Shown piece after piece: positions 1-9,288 of a stretch of 64,000 nt of DNA. Every line of letters begins with the position of its first letter. Position 1 is the stretch's first letter. The DNA comes from a bacterium (lineage in GTDB: Bacteria > Sumerlaeota > Sumerlaeia > SLMS01 > JAHLLQ01). The notes under the pieces were generated by a model. It had not been told where the DNA came from. It saw nothing but the letters and a program-made list of their open reading frames with translations, and did no database searches. The DNA lies in assembly GCA_020444065.1 (NCBI GenBank), contig JAHLLQ010000003.1, positions 773,065 to 837,064 on the forward strand, read 5' to 3'. The position numbers and the translations under genes are program-made.

Positions 1-468
1 TCTCGCCAACGCCACGCGCTGCCGCTGGCCGCCGGACAGATGCTCGACTTTGCGCTGACCGAGAGATGCCAGCCCGACGCTTTCCAGCATCGCCTTTGCC
101 ACGTTGCGCGCCTCGGCCGGTGTGTTCCCGCCGCGCCACAGCAGCGGCGTCAGCACGGCATCCAGAACGCGCGTTCCCGGCGCCAGCAGATGATGCTGGA
201 ACACGTACCCGACAGTCTCTGCGCGCCAGGCCGCTCGGCGGCTCTCTCCCAGGCGCGTGACGTCCGTTCCGTCGACACGGATCGCGCCGGAGTCCGGTCG
301 ATCCAGCCCCGCGGCGAGATTCAACAGCGTCGTCTTCCCGGAGCCGGACGGCCCGAGCAATAGTGCCGTCTTGCCTTCCTCGACGGAGAAGCTCACACCG
401 CGCAGCGCGGGGAACTCATCCCCGGCCTTGAAGTCTCGAACGATGTTATCGAATTCCAGGAAGGCCAT
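1..468 (-). CDS. ABC transporter ATP-binding protein, LolD/MacB type (3' end outside window)
   Basis: Reading leftward from the ATG at 468 gives 156 residues with no stop before the window edge. Walker A (GPSGSGKTTL) lies near residues 39-48, the Q-loop as YVFQHHLL near 88, and the ABC signature LSGGQRQRVA near 144-153. Walker B and the H-loop lie off the edge. Family knowledge: short ATPases with this layout (LolD, MacB, FtsE-like) drive lipoprotein release or efflux together with an FtsX-type membrane partner, which would also be outside. Which substrate it serves cannot be told. The small exported gene upstream (568-900) is on the same strand, 99 nt away. Confidence 0.9.
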   Translation of the reverse strand, partial: MAFLEFDNIVRDFKAGDEFPALRGVSFSVEEGKTALLLGPSGSGKTTLLNLAAGLDRPDSGAIRVDGTDVTRLGESRRAAWRAETVGYVFQHHLLAPGTRVLDAVLTPLLWRGGNTPAEARNVAKAMLESVGLASLGQRKVEHLSGGQRQRVALAR

Positions 469-567
469 GATGCGTACCGGTCGGCACTAACGGCTAAAAA
501 AGAATGCCACGCCGCAGGCCAAGCCTGGGCGCGGCAAGAGTTCCTTCATGCGTTGATCGGCGATGCC

Positions 568-900
568 TTACTTGCCCATGCGCCGTTCGGCCTGGCGTTG
601 CTCTTCACGCTCCGCGCGGATCGACGGCGAATAGTCGCCATGCACCCACTCGAAGTAGTAGTCTTCTTCCGCCATGGAGGGCGTATGTCCGAAGACGATG
701 TCCAGGTCGTTACGTGAAACGAACCAGTGAACGGGCCGCATCACGCCGTATTCCAATGCCACGCCGACCGGGTGGAAGATGTACGCCACCAGGCGAAGCG
801 GATGGCCGTCGGTGACGCGCGAATAGCGATGGGCGGCGGCTGGAATTGTCAGCGCTACCATCCCCAGAGCCAGTAGGGCGATACCCAACTTTCGTTTCAT
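568..900 (-). CDS. small exported protein of unknown function
   Basis: 110 residues from the ATG at 900. An upstream in-frame start at 960 is open, but the one at 900 puts a classic signal peptide (MKRKLGIALLALGMVALTIP, then AAAH) at the very N-terminus. The mature part is rich in aromatic and charged residues (HPVGVALEYGVMRPVHWFV, then EEDYYFEWVHGDY) and ends in a basic/Gln helix. I do not recognise the family. It lies between the glycosyltransferase at 981-3029 and the ABC ATPase on the same strand, so it may be an envelope component co-transcribed with either. Confidence 0.7.
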   Translation of the reverse strand: MKRKLGIALLALGMVALTIPAAAHRYSRVTDGHPLRLVAYIFHPVGVALEYGVMRPVHWFVSRNDLDIVFGHTPSMAEEDYYFEWVHGDYSPSIRAEREEQRQAERRMGK

Positions 901-980
901 GCGAATGCTCCGATGGTCAAGTGTCGTCCTTACAGTCACCCGCGGCCGCCTCAGCGTCAAGCGCGAAAGAGAGCCTCAGG

Positions 981-3029
981 TCAGTCGCCGCTGTCCGGGG
1001 CCCTCAACTTGTAGACGCAATAGGGAGGGAATAGCTCCTCGGATGCCTGGTTCCCAGGGCCGGCAAGAAAACAATCGTTCACCTCTCCGGTTTCGGCATC
1101 GAAAGCGATCGCCACAAATCCCGGACGCCGGGGCTGCACCACCCGATCTCCGATGGCGAAGACGCTCGCACCGCCGTAATCGCTGGGCTCGATCCGAATG
1201 ATGTAGTGCCCCGGCCAACCGCGCCGTTGAGAATCTGGACGTGCGTAAATAACCCGGTGGAGGTCAGAGAGATTCTGGCTCAGGTCCACCTGCACTTCTT
1301 CGATCGGCTCCGCGGAACTCCCCTTTGGCGGGACCAGAGCAGCATAACGGTACTGCCCTTGACCCTTCGGGGGGCCTTCGAATCCTCGCTCGGCGAAGAA
1401 TTCCGACCATTCGACCGGCAAGTCCCAAGAGACTGTTCCATGTGTGGCGAGTAGCAGCGCATCGTTGCGCTCTATCAACTGTTTCAGGTGATGCGTGGAC
1501 TCCCACGGCCGCGTCAGATTCTTCAGGCGCGGATGATAAGGCAGCGGCTCGTATCGGATCAGGTAGGCGACCTTCTCGCGAATTATCCACTGAAGAATCG
1601 CATCCGCCTCCGGGAGAATCGGTGGCCAGGTACTGGGCGTTTCCAGAAGATCGCCCTGTTCGTCAGTCAGGAGCACCCAGCCATTTCGGATCTGATCGCC
1701 GGAAGGCACGCCGATCTTCTCACCCTCGGCGAGCGGATGATCCTCCAACTCCTCCTGCAACACATCGCGAGTGATGCGCAGCCGCTCGAAGCCTCCTTCC
1801 GGCGGAGTCAGCGTCAGTGCCACCTGCGATGCCAGGATCACTGCCAGAACTCCACCCGCCAGATACATCCTCAACTTTGCATCACGGTCCTTCATTGCCT
1901 CCACGAGAACGATTCCCGCCGGCACCGCGAGTGCCATGCAGTGGAAGCCGAGCAGACGCCCTCCATAGATCCAGGCCACTCCGCCCCGCGCGGAGAAGAC
2001 TGTCATTGCCAGGAAGTGACAAAGCGGCGGAACGACGAGCGCCGCGTACGTCATCGACCAGCGCCGTTTCATCAATGCTACGATCGCCAGTACTGGGATC
2101 CAGAAGTTGTACGGGAGCGACTTCTCATAGAGCCCGAACGCCGTTCGGAGGCCACTGGCCTCGCCCATCCCCGTCGTCGCGAACCAGTGCGTTTGAGCAA
2201 ACGGGCGCGTCCAGTCGCCATGGACTCTCGCGTGCAGGTTCAACCAGAAGACAATTGGTGCCGCGGCGACCAGCACCGCAACCGCCAGCGCTGGAATTCC
2301 GAATTGCAGCAGTTTTCTGCGTTCACTCGCGCCAGTTGCTTCTCGATAACGCCACCACAGCAGAATGGCACCGCCAACAAGGATTCCCGGCGCAAACACC
2401 CATGCCTCATATCGCGAAAGGGCGGCAACGGCAACGGCGATGCCAGCGACAACAAAGGAAACGGCCACGCGTGCGGCTCCTCCCGTTGCGGCCGCAGCCA
2501 GGGCGATCGTCGCGATCATCAATCCCGCCCAACTGAACGGCTCGGCGAAACCGCTGAGGGAAGCAAACGTCTGCCAGGGTGACGTGAGCGCCAACAGCCC
2601 ACCCACCAGCGGCGCCACCCATCCCGAACGCACCAGCCAGGCACCGTAGGCACCCACAAGCACGATCGCCAGGCAGAGCAGCGAGTTTCCGACCATCGTG
2701 ACTTCCGCCACGCCGCACTTCAGGAGTTCACTCAGGCACCCGTTCACCCAAATGGGAAGAGGCAGCCACGTGTACTCGAACGTCGCGAACGAACCTGTCT
2801 CCGTGAAGTACTTCGCATACCAGAAGCGACTGAGTTCATCCCCGGAGAGGATGAACATCCCGGCGCGTTCTCCTAACGCCACCAACACGAAGTGTCCCAG
2901 CGCAAGCAACGCCAGCACGCCCCACAACTTCCAGAGATCTCGCCGTTTTGCGTCGTTCAAGTTATCCCATCCCGGCCTGAAGGCCAAGCGGAAGTAGAAA
3001 CGTCCCCCAAGACATGGGTCAAGCGACAT
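981..3029 (-). CDS. polytopic GT-C glycosyltransferase (GT39/ArnT-like)
   Basis: About 682 residues from the ATG at 3029; the frame is open to 3095. At least ten hydrophobic segments fill residues ~35-430, followed by a soluble C-terminal domain of ~250 residues. The first periplasmic loop carries the acidic pair in LSGDELSRFWYAKYF, the position where ArnT/PMT-type enzymes keep their catalytic acid. The family transfers sugars from polyprenyl-phosphate donors to lipids or proteins on the outer face of the inner membrane. The specific donor and acceptor are unknown. It is divergent from the 30-residue membrane ORF at 3157. Confidence 0.75.
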   Translation of the reverse strand: MSLDPCLGGRFYFRLAFRPGWDNLNDAKRRDLWKLWGVLALLALGHFVLVALGERAGMFILSGDELSRFWYAKYFTETGSFATFEYTWLPLPIWVNGCLSELLKCGVAEVTMVGNSLLCLAIVLVGAYGAWLVRSGWVAPLVGGLLALTSPWQTFASLSGFAEPFSWAGLMIATIALAAAATGGAARVAVSFVVAGIAVAVAALSRYEAWVFAPGILVGGAILLWWRYREATGASERRKLLQFGIPALAVAVLVAAAPIVFWLNLHARVHGDWTRPFAQTHWFATTGMGEASGLRTAFGLYEKSLPYNFWIPVLAIVALMKRRWSMTYAALVVPPLCHFLAMTVFSARGGVAWIYGGRLLGFHCMALAVPAGIVLVEAMKDRDAKLRMYLAGGVLAVILASQVALTLTPPEGGFERLRITRDVLQEELEDHPLAEGEKIGVPSGDQIRNGWVLLTDEQGDLLETPSTWPPILPEADAILQWIIREKVAYLIRYEPLPYHPRLKNLTRPWESTHHLKQLIERNDALLLATHGTVSWDLPVEWSEFFAERGFEGPPKGQGQYRYAALVPPKGSSAEPIEEVQVDLSQNLSDLHRVIYARPDSQRRGWPGHYIIRIEPSDYGGASVFAIGDRVVQPRRPGFVAIAFDAETGEVNDCFLAGPGNQASEELFPPYCVYKLRAPDSGD

Positions 3030-3156
3030 GCGTCGCCAATGACGTGAAGAGCTGATGCACAGCGGGAAGGCCTGTTGAGAACCGATTGACAGCAACCCCA
3101 GCCCGTTCGTTCAAGCGATAAACACGAATAGTCAGGCTCCGGAGAACTGCCATTTC

Positions 3157-3249
3157 ATGTCGCCGAAAGTTCAGAAGCTCCTGCTCATTAGTCTCTTCAT
3201 CGATGCGATCATCCTGATCGTGGTGATTTACTGGTTCTTCGTTCGATGA
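3157..3249 (+). CDS. 30-residue single-pass membrane peptide
   Basis: ATG 3157 to TGA 3249. The sequence starts MSPKVQKLLLISLF and continues as a hydrophobic helix ending YWFFVR, so it is one transmembrane segment with a basic residue on each side. A GGAG lies about 12 nt upstream. Its stop overlaps the methyltransferase start in an ATGA tetranucleotide at 3246-3249, which suggests translational coupling and argues that it is really translated. No family recognised. Confidence 0.5.
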   Translation: MSPKVQKLLLISLFIDAIILIVVIYWFFVR

Positions 3250-3989
3250 CCAATGCCGAGTTTCTCTATGATGCTCCCGACCTGTACCGCAGAGCGCTCG
3301 GTCCCGCGGATGAGGAGGAGATCGCGTTCTACGACGCGCTGCTCCCAAAAGTGGGGACGGTGTTATCGCTTGGCTGTGGCGAGGGACGTCTGGAAGCGCC
3401 GCTATCGAGCAAGAGCAGACGATTTGTCGGACTGGATCTTTCGCCTGCAATGGCGCGCGAAGCGGCACGTCGCGATCCAAACGGGCTCTACGTTGCCGCA
3501 CGAATGGAAGCACCACCGTTCTCTCGCATTCGATTTGCCGCAGCCATCAGCGGCTTGCTCAGTTTCTCTTATCTGACGCGCGAATCCGATTTGCTGACAG
3601 CGTTGCGATGGTTACGCGAAGTCCTCTGCGACGGCGCACCGGTGATTCTCGATGTGCCCTGCGCGCATCGTCCGAAAGAACTTCAGGGCATTGAGGAAAC
3701 TCACACGGACCGTGAACTCAAGTACACGTTTCGTTACCTGGACGCAGAGTGTTCGAATGGCTTTGGCACTGTGCTGCATACACAAATCGACGTTCGCACG
3801 TTGCACCAGAACGTTTCGCGCAGTGCTCCGCTGACGGTCTTCACGCCCGATGGGTTGCGTCGACTCTTCGATCAGGCCGGACTGAACGATCTGTGTTTCT
3901 TCGCGCCTCACGATCTGGAGACAAGAACAAGTAACCCGCCGAGGGATTGTCGGCGGGCAGTCGTGTTGGCTTTCACGCGATCGGATTAG
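3246..3989 (+). CDS. class I SAM-dependent methyltransferase
   Basis: 247 residues. The SAM-binding motif I appears as VLSLGCGEGRLEAP near residues 40-53, followed by an acidic residue at the end of strand 2 (FVGLDLSPAMAREAARR). Motif II-like ILDVPCAHRPKEL is near 137. The protein has methyltransferase-11/25-type architecture, a small-molecule or natural-product type with no diagnostic substrate domain. The start overlaps the preceding 30-residue ORF by ATGA. Its 3' end overlaps the convergent glycosyltransferase by 17 nt. Confidence 0.8.
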   Translation: MTNAEFLYDAPDLYRRALGPADEEEIAFYDALLPKVGTVLSLGCGEGRLEAPLSSKSRRFVGLDLSPAMAREAARRDPNGLYVAARMEAPPFSRIRFAAAISGLLSFSYLTRESDLLTALRWLREVLCDGAPVILDVPCAHRPKELQGIEETHTDRELKYTFRYLDAECSNGFGTVLHTQIDVRTLHQNVSRSAPLTVFTPDGLRRLFDQAGLNDLCFFAPHDLETRTSNPPRDCRRAVVLAFTRSD

Positions 3990-5406
3990 AAGTGCGTTCC
4001 TTCCATCTTTTCAGGACCATCACCAAGAGAATCGCCGCCAGACCACCGTACTGCAGCGACCACGCAAACGTCGACGGCTCCCACACTCCTTCGGCCCAGT
4101 AGCGATCCAGCGCCAGGTAAGTTGCCGGGATCGTCAGCGACCACCACAGAACTTCCGGTCGGAACTTCCGCATCGTGCATGGAATCAGCATCAGCAAATA
4201 CCACGGGTGATTGACCGGACTCAGCAGCAACGCTCCACCGAAGAGCCATAGCCACTGGCGATCCCAAGGCCCGCCATTCCAGAGAACAAACAGCCAGAGC
4301 GCTCCGAAGAGCGCGTAGACGATCAGCCGCGCCTCGACCTGGTTCGGATCGCCCGGAACCGAGTCGGCTCGTCTTTTCAGCAATCGCGCATCGAGATCCC
4401 ACGGCAGGGCTTTGAAGATCGCTCCGTCCGGGTCCACGTGCTCTGTCGTCCAGAGGATGGCTCGGAAGACTGAATCGTTGTTTCGCCACCGGCTCTCGTA
4501 GTTGTCCATCGCCCGGAAGAGATCCCCGCCGGCACCGAGGAACGGCACGTAGCTCAACGCCACGACCGCCGGCACGGCCAGGAACAGGACCCAGGCTCGC
4601 CGCGGAAACAAGCGCGCCAGGTGGGGGAGCGCTACCAGAGGCACCAGCTTGGCCAGTGTTGCCACCACCAGCCCGCCGGCAGCCCCGGTGGCTCCTCGGA
4701 TCGTTGGGCGCGCCGCAAACAGGAACGTCAGGGCCACGCCAAGGACAAGAAGGGCGTCCAGATGGCCATTCCCGGCGACTTCGAGAACTACTAGCGGATG
4801 CAGCAGCCAGACCGCGATGCGGTCCTGGGGAAGGCCCGCTCGGCCGAGCCAGCGCCACAGAATCGCCGCCGCCCCGAGTTCTATCCCTGTAAACGTGAGC
4901 TTCATGGCTCCCACGCCGCCACCCAGCGCAGCCACAAGGGCGAAAATCGCCTGGGTCAGCGGGGGATAGATGGCACTGATCTCCGGATAGTTGATCCGCG
5001 ACCACAGCTCGTCTCGAAGCGGTACCAGTTCCGCCGCGTCCGGAGCCAGCGCGAACGGATTGTGCCCCGCCACGATGACCCGGCCCTCCCAGACATAGCG
5101 GTAGATGTCGTCGCTCAGGAGGGGCGGAGCGGCGATCAACAGCAGTCGAACGGCAACGGCACACCCTGCAACGGCAAGGATTCGCTCCGACCGCGATTCG
5201 GGATCACTCCAGACGTGCGCCAATATATTAAGGTACGCGACGGCGCCCAACAGGGCCAGCAGGAGCGCCCACTTGACCGAACCTCCAGCCTGAAAGGCCC
5301 AGGCCTCCGCCCCCATAACGGCTGTCCAGCTGGTTAGAACCGCCCAGAACGGCACGCGCCGCAGCAGTGAAGGAAGCTGATTTGCCTTGAGTTCGAGCCC
5401 GGTCAT
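3973..5406 (-). CDS. polytopic mannosyltransferase-like GT-C glycosyltransferase
   Basis: 477 residues from the ATG at 5406. The frame is open to 5598, but the extra N-terminus is basic, low-complexity and overlaps the tuf promoter. About twelve membrane segments are present. The loop after the second or third segment carries LLSDDIYRYVWEGRV and then AGHNPFALAP. This DD plus W(E/D)GR signature is known from MptA/MptB-like and GT87-like polyprenyl-phosphate-mannose-dependent transferases. The likely role is building a membrane glycolipid or polysaccharide; the actual sugar is not inferable. The 3' end overlaps the methyltransferase gene on the other strand. Confidence 0.75.
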   Translation of the reverse strand: MTGLELKANQLPSLLRRVPFWAVLTSWTAVMGAEAWAFQAGGSVKWALLLALLGAVAYLNILAHVWSDPESRSERILAVAGCAVAVRLLLIAAPPLLSDDIYRYVWEGRVIVAGHNPFALAPDAAELVPLRDELWSRINYPEISAIYPPLTQAIFALVAALGGGVGAMKLTFTGIELGAAAILWRWLGRAGLPQDRIAVWLLHPLVVLEVAGNGHLDALLVLGVALTFLFAARPTIRGATGAAGGLVVATLAKLVPLVALPHLARLFPRRAWVLFLAVPAVVALSYVPFLGAGGDLFRAMDNYESRWRNNDSVFRAILWTTEHVDPDGAIFKALPWDLDARLLKRRADSVPGDPNQVEARLIVYALFGALWLFVLWNGGPWDRQWLWLFGGALLLSPVNHPWYLLMLIPCTMRKFRPEVLWWSLTIPATYLALDRYWAEGVWEPSTFAWSLQYGGLAAILLVMVLKRWKERTSNPIA

Positions 5407-5565
5407 GTCTTGGCTTTCGCGCGCTTCGGTGGACCGGGCCAAGAAGGAAAAGCGTGAGCGGCGCAAAAACGGCTTATCTTGGAGCCTAAGTGCTGGATTG
5501 TCAGTAATGTACCTCATTTGGACCGGATGGCCCCAAAAAAAACTGCGAGTCGTTCGGTTTCGCGC

Positions 5566-5594
5566 TTGACTCGGGAGGGTCCGATCCCTAGTTT
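5566..5594 (+). promoter_or_regulatory. candidate sigma-70-type promoter of tuf
   Basis: TTGACT at 5566-5571, a 17-nt spacer, then TAGTTT at 5589-5594. The predicted transcript would start near 5601, which is exactly where the hairpin-rich leader begins (5603), leaving a ~360-nt 5' UTR before the tuf ATG at 5960. The -10 box is weak against TATAAT, but the TAG start recurs in other candidate promoters here (62459, 43818). Confidence 0.5.
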
Positions 5595-5602
5595 TCACCG
5601 CC

Positions 5603-5869
5603 CCTGCGAGAGAAAGAAGTTCGCTCTGGCAGGAAATGGCGGGTTCGGGATTCCCTCCCCCGGACAGTCGGTTCGCCCGACACCGCTGAGAGAGAAAGGA
5701 AGCGAGGGCGCCTTCCGACTTCGCAGTTCGCTGCGAATGGCCTTCGGGCCGGCCCTCCTGTTCGCTCTCTCTTACAAAAGAAGTACTTGGGAAAACGCGG
5801 CTTTGTGGGACCCCTTCGGGCCCGCCCTCGAGATTCCTTCGGGATAATCCGAGGTCAGCAAAAGCCGCG
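5603..5869 (+). promoter_or_regulatory. hairpin-rich structured leader RNA upstream of tuf
   Basis: The 553-nt gap 5407-5959 has no convincing gene but contains a series of inverted repeats. CCTGC 5603-5607 pairs with 5629-5633, with an inner AGAG/CTCT. GTCGG 5667-5671 pairs with 5677-5681. GAGAGAG 5688-5694 pairs with 5765-5771 and encloses three hairpins: GGAAG/CTTCC (5698-5716), TTCGCAG/CTGCGAA around a TTCG loop (5720-5737), and GGCC/GGCC around TTCG (5739-5750). A final element has the outer stem CGCGGCTTT 5796-5804 / 5861-5869 enclosing hairpins at 5807-5823 and 5826-5854, the latter with a C(TTCG)G loop; it folds as a three-way junction. No U-run follows, so it is not an ordinary terminator. 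Regulatory function is inferred. Confidence 0.55.
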
Positions 5870-5959
5870 GAGTATTATGAAAAGCGGAACTGATTTCGGG
5901 ATGGAAAACCCCGGGAAGCTATAAACCACACCGTCAGAATTTTTTCGCCGGAGGCCATC

Positions 5960-7162
<1,203 letters not shown>

Positions 7163-7167
7163 TACCA

Positions 7168-7206
7168 CGGGCGGCGGTTCAGACCTCTGAGCCGCCGCCC
7201 GTTTTC
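7168..7206 (+). terminator. intrinsic terminator between tuf and rpsJ
   Basis: A 15-bp stem (7168-7182 with 7187-7201, one T:G wobble) around an ACCT loop, followed by TTTTC. It starts 5 nt after the tuf stop. Either tuf ends here or the hairpin attenuates read-through into the S10 operon, because no separate strong promoter is visible in the 25 nt left before rpsJ. Confidence 0.85.
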
Positions 7207-7231
7207 ATGACTGGACGAGGTTTTTATACTC

Positions 7232-7543
7232 ATGGCGCAACAAGTGATTCGCATCAACCTGAGGTCCTTCGATTCCCGGCTGCTGGATACGTCTGTTGCC
7301 TCGATCGTCGAGACGGCACGCAGCACTGGAGCCAATGTAGCCGGCCCGGTTCCTCTTCCAACGCGCATTCGCCGTTTCACGGTTCTGCGCTCGCCGCACG
7401 TGGACAAGAAGTCCCGTGAGCAATTCGAGATGCGCCAGCACAAGCGCTTGATCGACTTGGTGGAACCCTCCCAGAAGACCCTGGACGAACTGCAGAATCT
7501 TGAGCTCCCCGCCGGCGTGCATGTGGAAATCAAGCTGACCTGA
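7232..7543 (+). CDS. rpsJ: 30S ribosomal protein S10
   Basis: 103 residues, normal length. It is a component of the 30S head and, through NusE activity, of transcription antitermination complexes. Conserved stretches [14 protein letters not shown] at the N-terminus and [35 protein letters not shown] segments are intact (residues ~36-66). It is the first gene of the S10-spc-alpha cluster. A GACGAGG box precedes the ATG by about 10 nt. The 118 nt between it and rplC contain a small GGGCT/AGCCC hairpin but no gene. Confidence 0.98.
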   Translation: MAQQVIRINLRSFDSRLLDTSVASIVETARSTGANVAGPVPLPTRIRRFTVLRSPHVDKKSREQFEMRQHKRLIDLVEPSQKTLDELQNLELPAGVHVEIKLT

Positions 7544-7661
7544 AGTAGAACCGGCGGGCTTTAGCCCCAACAACGACCCAACGAGGCCCGAATTCCGCCC
7601 TCGAACTCTTAGAGGACGATGTGCGAATTACGGGGATGACAAGACAGAGGTAAAGGGAACA

Positions 7662-8312
7662 ATGCCCCTTGGACTCTTAGGAAAAAAGATTGGAATGACC
7701 CAGATTTTCGACGAAACCGGAGCGTTGATTCCGGTGACGTTGATCCAGGCGGGTCCCTGCCACGTTGTGCAGAAGCGCGACGAGGCCAAAGACGGCTATG
7801 AGGCCCTTCAGCTCGGCTTCGATGAGAAGGCCGAGCGCAAGGTCAACAAGCCCGAACTGGGTGCATTCAAGAAAGCGGGAACCCCGGCCTGCTACCTGCT
7901 GCGTGAATTCCGCGGCCCCGAGTCCCGGGATTTCGAAGTCGGCCAGACGCTCGACGTCGAAATCTTCGAGGACGGTGAACGGGTCGACGTGATCGGCACC
8001 AGCAAAGGCCGCGGCTTCCAAGGCACCCGCCGTCGCTTCAAGACCAACCCCGGCCCCAAGACCCACGGTTCCATGTATCACAACCGTCCGGGCTCCAGTG
8101 GCGCCAGTTCGGATCCCTCGCGGGTCTGGAAGGGTAAGAAGAACCCCGGTCAGCTCGGCTCGACGCGCGTCACCGCCTCGAACCTGTTGATCGTCAAGCG
8201 CGATCCCGTTCGTAACCTGCTGTTCGTGCGCGGCTCTGTGCCGGGCGCCAACAATGGCTACGTCATGATTCGCAAGCGCAAAAGCAATGCCGCCAAGGCT
8301 GTCGCCGGGTGA
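7662..8312 (+). CDS. rplC: 50S ribosomal protein L3
   Basis: 216 residues. It is a primary binder of 23S rRNA near the peptidyl-transferase centre. The N-terminal LGKKIGMTQIFDE and the central loop GTSKGRGFQGTRRRFK, then THGSMYHNRPGSSGASSDP, are the family hallmarks; the long basic loop reaches toward the catalytic centre. C-terminal GSVPGANNGYVMIRK is present. It is separated from rplD by 28 nt, within one transcription unit. Confidence 0.98.
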   Translation: MPLGLLGKKIGMTQIFDETGALIPVTLIQAGPCHVVQKRDEAKDGYEALQLGFDEKAERKVNKPELGAFKKAGTPACYLLREFRGPESRDFEVGQTLDVEIFEDGERVDVIGTSKGRGFQGTRRRFKTNPGPKTHGSMYHNRPGSSGASSDPSRVWKGKKNPGQLGSTRVTASNLLIVKRDPVRNLLFVRGSVPGANNGYVMIRKRKSNAAKAVAG

Positions 8313-8340
8313 GTAACTAAAGAAGGATCGAGTTAGAGCC

Positions 8341-8970
8341 ATGCCTAGCATCGCGATCAAAAACATCAGCGGCGAAGCAGTCGGAAACGTCGAACTTAGC
8401 GACGCCGTGTTTGCTGCCCCGCAGAACGCCATCGTCGTCCGCGAAGCTGTGAACGCCCACCTGGCCAATCGTCGTCAGGGGACCGCTTCCAGCAAAGAGC
8501 GCGGCGATGTCCGCGGCGGTGGTAAGAAGCCCTGGAAGCAGAAGGGCACCGGCCGTGCCCGCGCAGGCACAACCCGCAGCCCGTTGTGGCGCGGTGGTGC
8601 CATCATCTTCGGCCCCCATCCCCGGGACTACAGCCAGAAGATCAACCGGAAGAAGAACCGCGCCGCGTTGCGTGCCGTTCTCTCCGCCCGCGTGGAAGGA
8701 AACGGCCTGCACATCGTCGACCAGATCGACCTGGCGTCCGAACCGAAGACCAGCCGCGTTGTCGCGCTGATCGATGCACTGGGAATCGAAGAAGGCCGCG
8801 TTCTGTTCGTGACCGAGGCCGTCAACGAGTCCCTGATGCGGGCCGCCCGGAACATCCCGTACGCGGACGTCGAGATTGCCGGCTCCATCAGCGTCTACGA
8901 CTTGCTGATTGCCGACCACATCGTCGCTACCCGCGCCGCCGTCGAGCAACTTCAGGAGATGTTCCAATGA
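8341..8970 (+). CDS. rplD: 50S ribosomal protein L4
   Basis: 209 residues, normal length. It binds 23S rRNA domain I and, in many bacteria, autoregulates the S10 operon. The internal loop QGTASSKERGDVRGGGKKPW and then KGTGRARAGTTRSPLWRGG that lines the exit tunnel is intact (residues ~45-80). The stop overlaps the rplW start by four bases (ATGA). No obvious L4-type leader is visible upstream of rpsJ, where the tuf terminator sits instead. Confidence 0.98.
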   Translation: MPSIAIKNISGEAVGNVELSDAVFAAPQNAIVVREAVNAHLANRRQGTASSKERGDVRGGGKKPWKQKGTGRARAGTTRSPLWRGGAIIFGPHPRDYSQKINRKKNRAALRAVLSARVEGNGLHIVDQIDLASEPKTSRVVALIDALGIEEGRVLFVTEAVNESLMRAARNIPYADVEIAGSISVYDLLIADHIVATRAAVEQLQEMFQ

Positions 8971-9251
8971 ACAAGAGCCCGTACGATATCCTCGTTCGCC
9001 CGTTGATCACCGAGCGCGCTCTGTTGGCCCAGGAAGGCGGCAAGTACACCTTCCGCGTCGCCATCGATGCGAACAAGACCGAGATCAAGAACGCCGTCGA
9101 GAAGGCTTTCGGAGTTGAGGTCAAGTCCGTCAACACCGTGCGCAAAGAAGGCAAGGTCAAGCGAGTCGGCATGCGGTCCTCGGGCCGCCGTCCGGCAACC
9201 AAGAAAGCGATCATCACCCTGGCCCCGGGTCAGGCGTTGGAACTGAGCTGA
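8967..9251 (+). CDS. rplW: 50S ribosomal protein L23
   Basis: 94 residues from the ATG at 8967, which overlaps the rplD stop. The frame is open further upstream, but only this start gives the family N-terminus [20 protein letters not shown]23 sits at the exit tunnel and docks trigger factor and SRP. Conserved features are [20 protein letters not shown] and [15 protein letters not shown]. It is translationally coupled to L4. Confidence 0.97.
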   Translation: MNKSPYDILVRPLITERALLAQEGGKYTFRVAIDANKTEIKNAVEKAFGVEVKSVNTVRKEGKVKRVGMRSSGRRPATKKAIITLAPGQALELS

Positions 9252-9288
9252 CGAACCGAGAACCGAATCCTCGGGAGCAGAGAAGATA

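Noticed and set aside
1488..2582. A 364-residue plus-strand open frame
   Set aside because: Lies inside the GT-C glycosyltransferase on the other strand; the Arg/Gln/His-rich composition is an antisense artefact.
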